Below, in pieces: positions 32,235 through 42,443 of a stretch of 44,948 nt of DNA. The DNA is from Paradesulfitobacterium ferrireducens. Its GTDB lineage: Bacteria > Bacillota > Desulfitobacteriia > Desulfitobacteriales > Desulfitobacteriaceae. Where the stretch lies: the NCBI RefSeq assembly GCF_017310645.1, contig NZ_JAFLRH010000031.1, positions 1 through 44,948 of the forward strand, given 5' to 3'. How positions within the stretch are numbered: position 1 is the first letter of the stretch; every line of letters begins with the position of its first letter. The notes below the pieces were generated by a model, which was not told where the DNA came from, made no database searches, and saw only the letters and a program-made list of their open reading frames with translations. A program made the translations under genes and the position numbers.

Positions 32235-34037
32235 TTATTTAAGTAAGAGCTGCTCCAGCCGCTCCACCAGCCCGCTGAACACTTCGAGGGCTTCCCGCAC
32301 CGGCTGGGGCGTTTCCATGTCTACGCCGGCTTTGCGCAGGAGTTCGATCGGATAATCCGAACCGCCGCTTGAGAGAAACTCAAGATACCTCTTGGCAGCC
32401 GGCTCTCCCTCATTAAGGATGGCCCGGGCCAGGGCTGTAGCGGCTGAGAATCCGGTGGCGTATTTATAAACATAGAAAGCGTTATAAAAGTGAGGAATCC
32501 GAGCCCATTCCAGGGCAATTTCCGGGTCACTGACCATATTCGGCCCATAGTATTTTGTATTTAACTCACGGTACATCTCGGACAAGGAATCAGCGGTCAA
32601 GGCTCCGCCTTCTTCGACCACGGCATGCACTTTTTTCTCAAACTCGGCAAACATGGTCTGGCGGAAGACCGTGCCCCGGAACTGCTCTAAATAGTGATTC
32701 ACCAAGTAGGCCGTCAGTTTTTTATCCCCGCTGGTCTTGAGCAAATGGTCCATCACTAAAGCTTCATTCAGGGTGGAAGCCACTTCGGCCACAAAGATTT
32801 TATACCCGGCATAAAGGTGAGGCTGGTTCTTATTCGAAAAGTATGTATGCAGGGAATGCCCCATTTCGTGGGCCAGGGTAAACATGGAATCTAAGGTATC
32901 CTGATGATTGAGCAGGACATAAGGATGGGAACGGTAGGTGCCCCAGGAATAAGCCCCGCTTGTTTTCCCCTCATTCTCATACACATCAATCCAGCTTGAC
33001 TTGAGCCCCTGCTCTAACACATGCAAGTATTCCTGACCTAAAGGCTTCAGTCCTGCCAGAACCATTTCTTTTGCCTTCGGATAAGTAATGGCCATCTCGA
33101 CTTCCGGCACGATCGGCACATAGACATCGTACATGTGCAGCTCATCCAAGGCCAAAGCTTTTTTGCGCAAATCCACATACCGGTACATCACCGGCAGGAA
33201 TTCCTGAACCGTCTCAATCAAGGCGTCATAAACCCTGACCGGCACCCGGTCGTCATCCAGAGAGGCTTCCAGAGCCGAGGGATAGCGGCGGGCTTTGGCA
33301 TAGAAGACATCGGCCTTGACACTGGCGTTCAGGGTGGCGGCCCAGGTATTTCTCTGCTTGTCATACGTGTGATAAAGCGTTTCAAAAGCGTCCTTGCGCA
33401 CGCGCCGTTCCGGGCTCTCCATAAATTGAATGAAGTTGCCTTTGGTTAATTCCACTTCCTGCCCTTGTTCATCCCGAATCGCCGGGAATTTAAGGTCGGC
33501 GTTATTGGCCATTCCGAAAATCGTGCCCGGAGCCTCGGCAATCTCCCCGGCTTCGGCTAAGAGCTTTTCCTCAGCCTGGCTCAACACATGCTCCCGCTTG
33601 CGCCAGATATTGTCGAGCGCATGGGCATAGATTTTTAATTCCGGAGCCTGGGTGAGTTCCTGCCAGCGTTTTTCCGGCAAAGCCAACAGCTCCGGCACCA
33701 CAAAAGAGGTGGCACTGCCGGCCCTTACGGATAAAGCGCCGGCCTTGTCCGTCATTTCCTGATACCGGGCCTGGCGGTTATCTTCATCCCGGCGCATGCG
33801 GGCGTAGGTATAGACTTCTTCGATGCTGAGCCCGAGCTTATCCATCCATTCAAAACACTCAGCCAAGACAGCCGGGGATTCCCCTAAGCGCCCCTGAAAA
33901 TTGCGGGCTTCCTCCATCAGCTTTTCCGCTTGTTTGAACTCCTGCTCCCAAGCTTGGTCTGTCGCAAATATGTCTTCCAGCTTCCACTTATATTGGTCCG
34001 CTATCTCTGTCCTTGCTTTTAGTTTCTGTTGTTCCAC
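32235..34037 (-). CDS. pepF: oligoendopeptidase F (M3 metallopeptidase)
   Basis: Cytoplasmic zinc peptidase that cuts medium-length peptides. 600 residues from GTG 34037, placed six bases after GGAGGG; longer starts up to 34079 run over that ribosome site. The zinc motif is HEMGHSLH with the distal Glu in EVASTLNEALV, and the N-terminal PepF domain (YKWKLEDIFATDQAWE) is typical. Length normal. Single gene, or downstream of the CYTH and methyltransferase genes with a 134-base gap. Confidence 0.93.
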   Translation of the reverse strand: MEQQKLKARTEIADQYKWKLEDIFATDQAWEQEFKQAEKLMEEARNFQGRLGESPAVLAECFEWMDKLGLSIEEVYTYARMRRDEDNRQARYQEMTDKAGALSVRAGSATSFVVPELLALPEKRWQELTQAPELKIYAHALDNIWRKREHVLSQAEEKLLAEAGEIAEAPGTIFGMANNADLKFPAIRDEQGQEVELTKGNFIQFMESPERRVRKDAFETLYHTYDKQRNTWAATLNASVKADVFYAKARRYPSALEASLDDDRVPVRVYDALIETVQEFLPVMYRYVDLRKKALALDELHMYDVYVPIVPEVEMAITYPKAKEMVLAGLKPLGQEYLHVLEQGLKSSWIDVYENEGKTSGAYSWGTYRSHPYVLLNHQDTLDSMFTLAHEMGHSLHTYFSNKNQPHLYAGYKIFVAEVASTLNEALVMDHLLKTSGDKKLTAYLVNHYLEQFRGTVFRQTMFAEFEKKVHAVVEEGGALTADSLSEMYRELNTKYYGPNMVSDPEIALEWARIPHFYNAFYVYKYATGFSAATALARAILNEGEPAAKRYLEFLSSGGSDYPIELLRKAGVDMETPQPVREALEVFSGLVERLEQLLLK

Positions 34038-34114
34038 GTGCATCCCTCCAAGCATTCTCACAATACCTCTTATCCCCATAGAGGATAAGTCAACTAGACT
34101 TCAGCCAACAAGTG

Positions 34115-34137
34115 CGATCATCCTTCACGGATGATCG
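34115..34137. repeat. perfect hairpin between CYTH gene and pepF
   Basis: CGATCATCC (34115-34123) pairs with GGATGATCG (34129-34137) around a five-base loop. There is no T run, so it is not a standard terminator; it could stabilise the end of the CYTH transcript. Confidence 0.5.
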
Positions 34138-34171
34138 AGGCTAACACCCCGTCTGAAGTAAGTTTCCTTTA

Positions 34172-34705
34172 TTATACACGGGGATAGAGATTATTACCAA
34201 TTTCCCCTTGTCCCCAGTGCGAGAAGGGGGTTTTCCCCAGATTGGTATTGAAATATCGCGGATCATGCGTAATCTCGCGCTCTTGGTCCACCCAGTCCGG
34301 GAACACCACGGGAAAATCCAGGGACGGAAGCTCCACATCCACCGTGATTAAGCCCTGATTCTCCCCTTGGTAAACATCGACTTCCCAGGTCAACCCGGCA
34401 AAGGGCAGCCGGTAGCGTACCTTTTCCACTACCGGGTAAATAGCCAAGTTCAGCAACGCTGACCCTTCTTCGGGCAAGGCCATATCTTTCTCTGTTTCAA
34501 GCTCGAAACGGCTTCCGTCCGGCTGTACTTTTTTGAGTGTAATCACAATTTTATTTTCCAATAAGCGAAAACGGATTTGAGGTTCTTCACATAGATATCC
34601 CTGGACAATCCTTTGTCCAAGCTCAAGGTGAGGGAGTAAATTCCCCCTCACCAGAAATTTGCGTTCGATTTCTATTGCCAAGCTATCCAACTCCTTGTCA
34701 TCCAT
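34172..34705 (-). CDS. CYTH-domain triphosphate tunnel protein
   Basis: 177 residues. The N-terminus EIERKFLVRG is the CYTH signature, followed by the alternating Glu/Lys/Arg strands that line the tunnel (QIRFRLLENKIVITLKK, RFELETEKD, VEKVRYRL, WEVDVYQG, VDVELPS). Bacterial relatives hydrolyse inorganic triphosphate or thiamine triphosphate or are adenylate cyclases; which applies is unknown. Its ATG overlaps the end of the methyltransferase gene by 8 bases, so the two are coupled. Confidence 0.88.
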   Translation of the reverse strand: MDDKELDSLAIEIERKFLVRGNLLPHLELGQRIVQGYLCEEPQIRFRLLENKIVITLKKVQPDGSRFELETEKDMALPEEGSALLNLAIYPVVEKVRYRLPFAGLTWEVDVYQGENQGLITVDVELPSLDFPVVFPDWVDQEREITHDPRYFNTNLGKTPFSHWGQGEIGNNLYPRV

Positions 34706-35546
34706 TTTTCATAAACAAAGCAGAACTCACAGTAGCTGCAGTCCGCTCGTCCAAGTCCCATTGCCAGAGCTTTTCCTCAGGCATTGTTAGCAACAACCCT
34801 TTAAGATTGTGTCTTTCTGCGAGATGCTGCCAGATCCTCGATACATCCGTGCCGTAGAGCGGTATTCCCTGCCAGGTTATGTCAGTATTGAGTATTAACA
34901 TGCCCCCGCGCCGGAGAACCCCCGCCAGCCATTTGAGATGATTGAAAGTAAGCAGCTCAAGAACCCTGGCCAGTTGCGGGAAAGGCGGAGATTGTACACC
35001 ATCCCTAAGCAGCCGCTGCCCGGCTGCAAAAGAAATTTGAGCCCGATCCCACACGGTTTGGGATACCGCCCACTGAATTTGAGAAAGCAGGCATTGGCTG
35101 ACCACCAAGTCAAATTTCTCCGGAAAAGGGTTGCCATTAGTATGAAATTGTAGATTCAGTTCTAACTCCCTAAGCAAACCCTCCAGAGATTGAGCAGAGG
35201 TCCCGGCAGCCGTGCGCAAGCGGTTTATTTCCTCTACTCCTCCCCCGGCATCTCCCACCCAGGTGCGCACCTTATGCGCAAGCCCATAGCCTTCAACCGT
35301 GTTATTCAAAGTTTCTCCGTCTATGTCGGAGAGCCATACTTCTGAAGCCAGCGCAGACAGTTGCGGTAGGTTCAGATCATTGCCATTTCCCACACCGAAA
35401 ACAATCAGCTTTTGAGGTTGCCGCCCCAACGCGTTTATTCCCTCTTGAATGCTTTTCATAGTCTGAGCGCGATGCCCGGCGTAGTGCTCCCTGGCATCGC
35501 TGGTGGAACGATTGGCCAGCACTTGAATCCGGCGATAATCAAACAC
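34698..35546 (-). CDS. SAM-dependent methyltransferase-like protein
   Basis: 282 residues from GTG 35546. A Rossmann SAM-binding motif is visible at FGVGNGNDLNLPQL with the acidic end of strand 2 in EVWLSDIDGETL, and a later block FDLVVSQCLLSQIQW ... RRGGMLILNTD resembles class I methyltransferase strands 4-5. No specific family is recognised; the N-terminus (YAGHRAQTMKSIQEGINALG) is unusual. It precedes and overlaps the CYTH gene. Confidence 0.65.
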   Translation of the reverse strand: MFDYRRIQVLANRSTSDAREHYAGHRAQTMKSIQEGINALGRQPQKLIVFGVGNGNDLNLPQLSALASEVWLSDIDGETLNNTVEGYGLAHKVRTWVGDAGGGVEEINRLRTAAGTSAQSLEGLLRELELNLQFHTNGNPFPEKFDLVVSQCLLSQIQWAVSQTVWDRAQISFAAGQRLLRDGVQSPPFPQLARVLELLTFNHLKWLAGVLRRGGMLILNTDITWQGIPLYGTDVSRIWQHLAERHNLKGLLLTMPEEKLWQWDLDERTAATVSSALFMKNG

Positions 35547-35614
35547 ACTCCAAGCCCCCCGCTGCTAATAGGTTAGAACTATTATGCAGCATTCCTTTCT
35601 CTGTGACAAGTTAA

Positions 35615-35648
35615 CGAAAAGAAGCCCCACTGAAAGGCCAGTGGGGTA
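35615..35648 (-). terminator. terminator of actP
   Basis: GCCCCACTG pairs with CAGTGGGGT around a six-base loop (35624-35647); the minus strand then reads CTTCTTTTCG. Confidence 0.85.
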
Positions 35649-35678
35649 TGAGGCAAGTTAGTGCACAATTAATAATAT

Positions 35679-37205
35679 TTATTCTGCGCCCAGTCCGGTA
35701 TTTGCCCTGATATAAAGTTCTTCATACTTGATGTTGCTTTCACTCCTTTGCGGCACGAGCACAGTACCTAAGAACGCAGCGATAAATCCGATTGGAATGC
35801 TTACAATCCCGGGGTTAGACAAGGGAAAGATAGCCGCTTTGCCCATGACGCTCGGACCAATCATCATTAAGCCGACAGAAGCTATTAACCCGACCAAAAT
35901 TCCCGCCACGGCCCCGGTTGTATTAAACCTCTTCCAGAAAAGAGCCAGAATGATAACCGGGATATTGGCGCTGGAAGCGACTGCAAAAGCCAAAGCCACC
36001 AGATACGCAACATTTTGCCCCTTGGCCAAGATGCCGAGTATGATCGCAATTATTCCTACAATCACACCCGTTCGCTTCGCAACTCTTACCTGGGTCATCT
36101 CATCCGCTTTCCCGCCCCGCAACACATTGACGTAGAAGTCATGGGCGAAAGCGCTGGAAGCAGCCAGAGTCAAACCTGCCACCACAGCCAGAATCGTCGC
36201 AAAAGCTGCCGCGCTCACGAATGCCAACAAAAATTCTCCGCCGAAAGTATTGGGGCCTCCCCCGAGCATCTGAGCCAAGAGCGGCGCTGCCATATTCCCG
36301 CCTTTATCAATGGACTTGATGGTGGCGCTGCCAACAAAATAGGCCGCCCCAAAACCGAGGAAGGTTGTCATAATATAAAAGGTTCCGATTAAGCCCATGG
36401 CCCACAGCACGGAAGTTCGAGCGGCTTTCGCCGTTGGGACTGTATAAAAGCGCATCAGAATGTGAGGCATCCCTGCCGTGCCAAGCACCAGAGCCATTCC
36501 TAACGAGACCAGCTCAATCGGATTTTTGTACAAAAGCCCGGGTTCGAGGAACTTTTGCCCATACTTAGCCGACAACCCATTGAAAAAGGTGACTAAGTTA
36601 AAATTAAACTTCGCCAAAACCCAAAGGCTTAGCACAGTGGCCGCGAACATTAACAACCCGGCTTTAATGATTTGAACCCAGGTTGTGCCCAGCATTCCAC
36701 CGAGAGTGACATAAAGGATCATCATAATCCCGATAAAAATTACTGAAGCTTCATACGGAATTCCTAGGAGCATCTTGATTAAAGTACCTGCACCCACCAT
36801 TTGCGCCAGCATATAAAACGTACTGATGACCAGAGTGCTGAGAGCAGCGGCGGTCCTGACCGGCTTCGGGCGCAGGCGATAGGCCAGGACGTCCGCCATT
36901 GTGTATTTGCCACTGTTGCGCATGGGCTCGGCCACCAGGATCAAAACGACGATATAGGCCACCAACCAGCCAACAGAGTACATGAATCCATCATAGCCGT
37001 TAAGGGCGATTAAACCGGCGATTCCTAAAAAAGAAGCGGCACTCATATAATCCCCGGCGATGGCAAAACCGTTTTGCACGCCGCTGATACTGCGCCCTGC
37101 GGCATAATACTCCGCTGTGGTTTTGGTATGATGAGACGCCCAATAGGTAATTCCCAGAGTGATTCCGACAAATACCACAAACATCCCGATTGCCAGCCAG
37201 TTCAT
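35679..37205 (-). CDS. actP: cation/acetate symporter (SSS family)
   Basis: Sodium- or proton-coupled uptake of acetate. 508 residues with about thirteen membrane helices. The family opening ([36 protein letters not shown]) and the later [19 protein letters not shown] are diagnostic of ActP within the sodium:solute symporters. It overlaps the DUF485 gene by the ATGA junction and is downstream of acsA, so uptake and activation are co-encoded. It ends at a clear terminator. Confidence 0.93.
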   Translation of the reverse strand: MNWLAIGMFVVFVGITLGITYWASHHTKTTAEYYAAGRSISGVQNGFAIAGDYMSAASFLGIAGLIALNGYDGFMYSVGWLVAYIVVLILVAEPMRNSGKYTMADVLAYRLRPKPVRTAAALSTLVISTFYMLAQMVGAGTLIKMLLGIPYEASVIFIGIMMILYVTLGGMLGTTWVQIIKAGLLMFAATVLSLWVLAKFNFNLVTFFNGLSAKYGQKFLEPGLLYKNPIELVSLGMALVLGTAGMPHILMRFYTVPTAKAARTSVLWAMGLIGTFYIMTTFLGFGAAYFVGSATIKSIDKGGNMAAPLLAQMLGGGPNTFGGEFLLAFVSAAAFATILAVVAGLTLAASSAFAHDFYVNVLRGGKADEMTQVRVAKRTGVIVGIIAIILGILAKGQNVAYLVALAFAVASSANIPVIILALFWKRFNTTGAVAGILVGLIASVGLMMIGPSVMGKAAIFPLSNPGIVSIPIGFIAAFLGTVLVPQRSESNIKYEELYIRANTGLGAE

Positions 37206-37510
37206 ACCTCAACCCCCTCTGCATTTTCTCTGCGGATCTTCTCGGCTATTGGGTCAAAATGGCGATTCGCCACCCGCGCATAGATCCCTGCAATTATCCA
37301 GGCCACAAAGAATTGAGAGAGCGCGAACCAGTACGCAATATTGATGGCACCCGTGACTTTCTTATTCATGACTCCGGGCAAATAACCGACGCTTAAAGGC
37401 AGAGCGAAATAATATACAAAGGAAAATATTAAGGCGATGATCGTAAATTTGGTCTTAATCGAAATAAGATGCTTAAACTCCTGACTTTCGGCAATGTGCT
37501 CCCATTCCAT
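37202..37510 (-). CDS. DUF485 membrane protein, ActP partner
   Basis: 102 residues from ATG 37510, preceded by GGGGAGGT; a longer frame to 37543 crosses that site. Two membrane helices ([22 protein letters not shown] and [24 protein letters not shown]) match DUF485 (YjcH), which is nearly always next to actP. Probably a small accessory subunit or regulator of the symporter. Four-base overlap with actP. Confidence 0.93.
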   Translation of the reverse strand: MEWEHIAESQEFKHLISIKTKFTIIALIFSFVYYFALPLSVGYLPGVMNKKVTGAINIAYWFALSQFFVAWIIAGIYARVANRHFDPIAEKIRRENAEGVEV

Positions 37511-37617
37511 AAGCCTACCTCCCCGTACGTTACTGATAGACACCCCTGCTCTGCTATTCCATACCCTTGAGATTGCTCTTCTTTCTTTATTTTTATTTGT
37601 TTATTTACCCCTCTGCT

Positions 37618-39555
37618 CTACTCTTGATACTGCTCCTTCAAGGTCTGAACCACGGAAGCATCGGCTAAGGTCGTGGTGTCACCCAAAGCCCGGCCTTCCG
37701 CAATGTCCCGCAGCAGCCTGCGCATGATCTTGCCGCTTCTGGTCTTCGGCAGTTCGGCTGTAAAGAAAATATCATCAGGCCGCGCCAGAGCACCGATCTT
37801 CTTCGCCACATGGGCTTTCAGCTCATCCACTAAGCCGTTTCTTGTCTCCACTCCTTCCTTGAGCGTGACAAAGGCTGCCACCGCCTGACCCTTGACCTCA
37901 TGATTCTTACCGATGCAGGCTGCTTCCGCTACTGCGGGGTGGTCAACCAGAGCGCTCTCTACTTCAGCTGTTCCGATGCGGTGCCCGGAGACATTGATGA
38001 CATCATCTACCCGCCCCAGCACCCAGAAATACCCGTCCTGATCCCATTTGGCCCCGTCTCCGGTAAAGTAGATACCCGGCCAGTTGCCCCAATACGTCTG
38101 AACATAGCGGTCATTGTCCCCGTAAACTGTTCTCAGCATCGCCGGCCAAGGCTCTCTTACTACCAAATAGCCGCCGCTTCCTTTAGGCACGGGCTGTCCG
38201 TCATGATCCACTACTTCCACTTTGACACCCGGGAACGGAACGGTGCACGAACCCGGTTTAAGATCCGTAAGCCCGGGTAAGGGAGCCATCATAATCATCC
38301 CTGTTTCTGTCTGCCACCAAGTGTCCACAATCGGGCAGCGCTCCCGTCCAATGTATGTGTGATACCATATCCAGGCTTCCGGGTTGATCGGTTCCCCTAC
38401 CGTTCCCAAGACTCTTAAGCTGGAAAGATCCCTGCTCTCAGGATAGGACGGACCCCACTTCATGAAGGTCCGGATGGCGGTGGGCGCGGTGTAAAGGATT
38501 GTTACCCGGTATTTCTCGACGATCTCCCAGAAGCGGTCTTTAGCCGGATAATCCGGAGTTCCTTCATACATTACCACTGTGGCCCCATTAGCCAGAGGAC
38601 CGTATACGATATAGCTGTGCCCGGTAATCCAGCCGACGTCTGCCGTACACCAATACACATCCTCTTCTTTCAAGTCAAAAATCCACTCATGGGTTGTGCT
38701 TACTCCTACCATATAACCTCCGGTAGTGTGCACTACCCCTTTCGGTTTCCCGGTAGTCCCGCTGGTATAGAGGATAAAGAGCATGTCTTCCGCATCCATC
38801 TCTTCCGGCGGACATTCAACTGCAGCCTTTTGCATTTGCTCATGATACCAGAGGTCACGTCCCTCTTGCATGTGCACTTCACTTCCGGTTCTCTGGACCA
38901 CTATTACATGTTCTACTGAACCTGCCCCTGCAAGAGCAGTATCTGCATTCTCTTTCAGCGGGACAACGCTCCCGCGCCGGAAACTTCCGTCTGAGGTGAT
39001 GAGTACTTTGGCCTGAGCATCGTTAATACGGTCTCTTAAAGCTTCCGCACTAAAGCCGCCGAAGACTACGCTGTGTGGTGCCCCGATGCGGGCGCAGGCC
39101 AGCATGGCAATCGCTGCTTCCGGGATCATAGGCAGGTAAATTGTAACCCGGTCCCCTTTCTCCACTCCCAAGGATTTAAGGACATTGGCAAATTTATTTA
39201 CTTCCCGGTAAAGGTTCTGGTAAGTTAAGACCCTGCTGTCTCCGTGTTCTCCTTCGAAAATGATGGCTGCCTTGTTGCGGCGCCAACCTGCCAGATGGCG
39301 GTCAATGCAGTTATAAGAGGCATTGAGCTTCCCACCGACATACCACTGGGCAAACGGCGGCTCCCACTCTAAGACTTTCTCCCAGGGCCGAAACCAGCTC
39401 AAGCGCTCAGCTGCTTTGCCCCAGAACCCGAGCCTGTCACTCTCCGCTTCCTCGTACACCTTCCCTTCCTGCACGGCGGCTTGAGCCTGAAACTCCGCGC
39501 CCGGCTTAAAGACCCTGTTTTCTTCCAGCAGCCCTTCTAATCGTTCTTCCCCCAT
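37618..39555 (-). CDS. acsA: acetyl-CoA synthetase, copy 1
   Basis: Activates acetate via acetyl-AMP to acetyl-CoA. 645 residues, the full Acs length. Motifs: [19 protein letters not shown] (P-loop), [36 protein letters not shown], and the catalytic lysine K609 in [11 protein letters not shown], which is the known acetylation site of Acs. First gene of an apparent acsA-DUF485-actP unit (107-base gap to DUF485). A TATAAT promoter and a downstream palindrome precede it. Nearly the same protein is encoded again at 42444-44372. Confidence 0.95.
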   Translation of the reverse strand: MGEERLEGLLEENRVFKPGAEFQAQAAVQEGKVYEEAESDRLGFWGKAAERLSWFRPWEKVLEWEPPFAQWYVGGKLNASYNCIDRHLAGWRRNKAAIIFEGEHGDSRVLTYQNLYREVNKFANVLKSLGVEKGDRVTIYLPMIPEAAIAMLACARIGAPHSVVFGGFSAEALRDRINDAQAKVLITSDGSFRRGSVVPLKENADTALAGAGSVEHVIVVQRTGSEVHMQEGRDLWYHEQMQKAAVECPPEEMDAEDMLFILYTSGTTGKPKGVVHTTGGYMVGVSTTHEWIFDLKEEDVYWCTADVGWITGHSYIVYGPLANGATVVMYEGTPDYPAKDRFWEIVEKYRVTILYTAPTAIRTFMKWGPSYPESRDLSSLRVLGTVGEPINPEAWIWYHTYIGRERCPIVDTWWQTETGMIMMAPLPGLTDLKPGSCTVPFPGVKVEVVDHDGQPVPKGSGGYLVVREPWPAMLRTVYGDNDRYVQTYWGNWPGIYFTGDGAKWDQDGYFWVLGRVDDVINVSGHRIGTAEVESALVDHPAVAEAACIGKNHEVKGQAVAAFVTLKEGVETRNGLVDELKAHVAKKIGALARPDDIFFTAELPKTRSGKIMRRLLRDIAEGRALGDTTTLADASVVQTLKEQYQE

Positions 39556-39582
39556 TATCTAACCCCCTCCAAAGTTGTTTTG

Positions 39583-39599
39583 GTTTCATAATATGAAAC
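39583..39599. promoter_or_regulatory. palindromic operator candidate before acsA
   Basis: GTTTCAT-AAT-ATGAAAC, a perfect inverted repeat of 7-base arms. It lies 19 bases downstream of the -10 hexamer (between promoter and ribosome site), where a bound repressor would block transcription. The IclR regulator encoded 2 kb away is the obvious candidate protein. Confidence 0.55.
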
Positions 39600-39617
39600 T
39601 CTGTTTTGATATTATCC

Positions 39618-39645
39618 ATTATAACAATATATGCCTGAATGTTGA
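39618..39645 (-). promoter_or_regulatory. sigma-A-type promoter of acsA
   Basis: Minus-strand TCAACA (39640-39645) and TATAAT (39618-39623) with a 16-base spacer, about 65 bases before the acsA start. Confidence 0.6.
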
Positions 39646-39712
39646 GACTTTTCAGATGAATTGCTGGTTTTTTGAGGTGAACTGCATTTTTTCACAAGCG
39701 TACGGATAGGAC

Positions 39713-39760
39713 ATAAAAAGCCCGTATCTGTACCCTTAACGGAAAGATACGGGCTTAAAA
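39713..39760 (-). terminator. terminator of the 39777-41507 gene
   Basis: AAGCCCGTATCT (39718-39729) pairs with AGATACGGGCTT (39745-39756), followed on the minus strand by five T. Confidence 0.92.
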
Positions 39761-39776
39761 CCTTAAGCACTATTTT

Positions 39777-41507
39777 CTATTCCTCTTCGCCGGGATCAGC
39801 CAATGGCAAGCCTAATTCCAACGCTTTTAGCGCTCGCCGCATAATCTTGCCACTGCGGGTCCGTGGCAAATCACCCCGCGCTTCTATCTCCCACGGAACC
39901 AAGTGCGGTCCCAGCCGTTCTTGAATGAATTCTTGCAGCTCTGCTTCCAGGTTTTTTGACCAAGAGAAGCCAGGATGCAAGACGACAAAGGCCTTAATTA
40001 TCTCCCCCCACAGCGGGTCAGGCTTGCCAATCACTCCGGCCTCCATAACCGCAGGATGTTCGGCAAGCTTGTTCTCCACTTCAAAGGGACCGATGCGTTC
40101 ACTCCCTTTCTTAATCACATCGTCAACTCTCCCTTGGAACCAAAAATACCCTTCAGCATCGCGATAGGCTAAATCTCCGGTTACATACCATGTCCCCCAG
40201 CGAAAGTACTCCCGGTATTTTTCTTCATCTTTCCAAATCCCGCGCATCATGCCCGGCCATCCGGCTTTCAGCGCCAGTTGCCCCACTTCCAAAGGCTGGA
40301 GTTCCCGCCCTTGCTCATCAATCACTGTTGCTTCGATCCCTGGAATTGTTCGCCCCATAGAGCCTGGTTTAAGCGGAAGACAGTGAAAATTGCAGATAAT
40401 CTGCCCCCCCGTCTCCGTCATCCACCACGTATCATGCACTGTAAGACCAAAAGCCTGAGCACTCCAGCGAATCACCATTGGATTCAACGGCTCTCCTACC
40501 GTGAGAATGTGGCGTAAAGATTTGAGAGAATAACGCTTTGCCGGATTGTCCGGACCAAAATTCATCAAATGCCTGAGGGCGGTAGGGGTTGTATACCAAA
40601 TATTAACTCGCAGCTTGCTTAAGACCTCATACCATTTATCCGCATTAAACTCCCCTGCATGAATGACACTGGTTACCCCATTCAAGAGCGGTGCCCAAAT
40701 CCCGTAAGAAATCCCAGGCACCCACCCCGGATCCGAAGTGCACCAGAAAATATCCTGAGGCTGTAGGTCCAGCACTAATTTCCCAGTCTGATAAAAATGC
40801 AGAATTCCACTGTGAACATGGATTACACCTTTTGGTTTACCGGTTGAGCCTGAGGTATAAAGAAGCATCATCGGGTCTTCCGGATCATACTCCCGGGCTA
40901 CATAGGCAGAAGATGCTGCCGCCATACCTTCGGCATAATCTATAGTTTCTGTGAAAGAAATCTCTGCCTGCGAACCAGCGCCCGCTTCAAATCCTCGGTC
41001 CACCAGGATTACATGGCACAAGGAAGGCAGCTTCTCTCTCCTGATGCGTTGATTAAGGATTCCCGAAGTGATCACGACTGATGCCTCACTGTCTTCCAGG
41101 ACTTCTGTCAAGGCATCGGACATGAGAGCTGTTGACAATGGAACTGCGACTGCTCCAGCTTTAACCGCTCCCAAAAAAGCAACGTAAAACTCCGGTACCG
41201 GGGGGAGAAAAACAGCCACCCGTTCCCCAGGCTGAACTTTTAGTCCTTGGAGTACATTAGCAAATTTATTGGTTAAATTTTTTAATTCCTCATAAGAAAC
41301 CGTTATTTCAGTTTTCCCATTGTAAAATCTAAAAGCCGCTTTTTGCTTACGATGGCCTACCGCCTTATGATCGACCGCTTCGACAGCAATGTTATACTTC
41401 TGACCCAGATGCAATTCTTCTGCAACCTCAGACCAGCGGAAATCACGGCAGATTTGCTCGTACTCGGCAAGGTAAGCCTTTTCCCCGCAACCGTCAGACC
41501 CTTTCAC
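39777..41507 (-). CDS. acetyl/acyl-CoA synthetase, short Bacillus AcsA type
   Basis: 576 residues, close to Bacillus AcsA and clearly different from the two 640-residue copies nearby. Adenylate-forming motifs: LYTSGSTGKPKGVIH, DTWWMTETGG, WYVTGDLAYRDAEGY, KKGSERIGPFEVE, and the catalytic Lys554 in [11 protein letters not shown]. It could use acetate or another short acid; sequence alone cannot decide. It lies 36 bases after the IclR gene on the same strand and is probably co-transcribed with it, ending at a strong terminator. Confidence 0.88.
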   Translation of the reverse strand: MKGSDGCGEKAYLAEYEQICRDFRWSEVAEELHLGQKYNIAVEAVDHKAVGHRKQKAAFRFYNGKTEITVSYEELKNLTNKFANVLQGLKVQPGERVAVFLPPVPEFYVAFLGAVKAGAVAVPLSTALMSDALTEVLEDSEASVVITSGILNQRIRREKLPSLCHVILVDRGFEAGAGSQAEISFTETIDYAEGMAAASSAYVAREYDPEDPMMLLYTSGSTGKPKGVIHVHSGILHFYQTGKLVLDLQPQDIFWCTSDPGWVPGISYGIWAPLLNGVTSVIHAGEFNADKWYEVLSKLRVNIWYTTPTALRHLMNFGPDNPAKRYSLKSLRHILTVGEPLNPMVIRWSAQAFGLTVHDTWWMTETGGQIICNFHCLPLKPGSMGRTIPGIEATVIDEQGRELQPLEVGQLALKAGWPGMMRGIWKDEEKYREYFRWGTWYVTGDLAYRDAEGYFWFQGRVDDVIKKGSERIGPFEVENKLAEHPAVMEAGVIGKPDPLWGEIIKAFVVLHPGFSWSKNLEAELQEFIQERLGPHLVPWEIEARGDLPRTRSGKIMRRALKALELGLPLADPGEEE

Positions 41508-41543
41508 CCTAATCCTCCTCCCTTATATGAAATCATTCCGGGC

Positions 41544-42332
41544 TCAGCGGTAACGTGTGCCTTTATCTGTTCTGTAACCTAGACGGACTGAAACGGAACT
41601 ACAGGCTTCCTTAAGCACAGTTACCAACCTGGCAATCCGTTCAAGGCTTAGGCGGGAAGTAGGCCCTGTGATGCTTATGGCCGCGATCACTTTTCCAGTA
41701 TGATCAAAGACTGGAGCAGCTACCGCTCTTAACCCCTCTGCTGATTCTTCCGCATTAACTGCATATCCTTGAGTTCGCACTTTATCCAAATGTGCCAGCA
41801 ATTCACTGATTTCAGTAAATGTATGCTGGGTATACCGGCGCATCGGGCGTTTACTCAGGATGCCCATGCTTTCCTGCTGTGGCAAATAGGCCAGAATCAC
41901 CTTGCCTTCCGCCGTACAGTGGGCGTCTGCTCTTAAACCGAGGTTAACCGTAATAGTTTCAGGTGAATGGTCTCTCTCGACCACAACCACTTGGCCGTGG
42001 TCGAGAACTGCCAATTGCACAGTTTCCCTCGATATTTCCACTAACTCTTTCATATAAGGGAGCGCTTCCGTACGAAAATCAAGATTAGTAAGCATTTCTA
42101 AGCCCAGAGATAATATTTTCATTCCCAAACGGTAACGTTCTGTATCTTTGTCCTGTTCAACATATCCATATACCCCCAGGCTATTTAGGAGCCGGTGCAC
42201 AGTACTTTTGTGTAAACCTACGCTATGCCCCAGTTCCGTCACTCCGATACCCCGGGGATGGTGGCCCAGTGTTTCTAATATTAACAATGCCCGTTCGATT
42301 GACTGCACGGCTTGGTCGGAAGGAGCCACCAC
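41544..42332 (-). CDS. IclR-family transcription regulator
   Basis: 262 residues from a GTG at 42332. The N-terminal winged helix (GIGVTELGHSVGLHKSTVHRLLNSLG) binds DNA, and the C-terminal IclR effector domain (LRADAHCTAEGKVILAYLP, AEESAEGLRAVAAPVFD, AAISITGPTSRLS) senses a small acid. IclR proteins usually repress carbon-use genes. Position between three acetyl-CoA synthetase genes suggests it controls acetate activation. A palindrome before acsA is a possible operator; the region upstream of iclR has AGAATTCT. Confidence 0.9.
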   Translation of the reverse strand: MVAPSDQAVQSIERALLILETLGHHPRGIGVTELGHSVGLHKSTVHRLLNSLGVYGYVEQDKDTERYRLGMKILSLGLEMLTNLDFRTEALPYMKELVEISRETVQLAVLDHGQVVVVERDHSPETITVNLGLRADAHCTAEGKVILAYLPQQESMGILSKRPMRRYTQHTFTEISELLAHLDKVRTQGYAVNAEESAEGLRAVAAPVFDHTGKVIAAISITGPTSRLSLERIARLVTVLKEACSSVSVRLGYRTDKGTRYR

Positions 42333-42443
42333 TTAGACCCCCTTATGCCAGAATTCTGTACGAAAAAATGAGGGAATTATCATAACATTGCTATTAATGC
42401 CGAAACCATAAAAACCCTCAAGCATTGGCGGGTGAATAGACTT

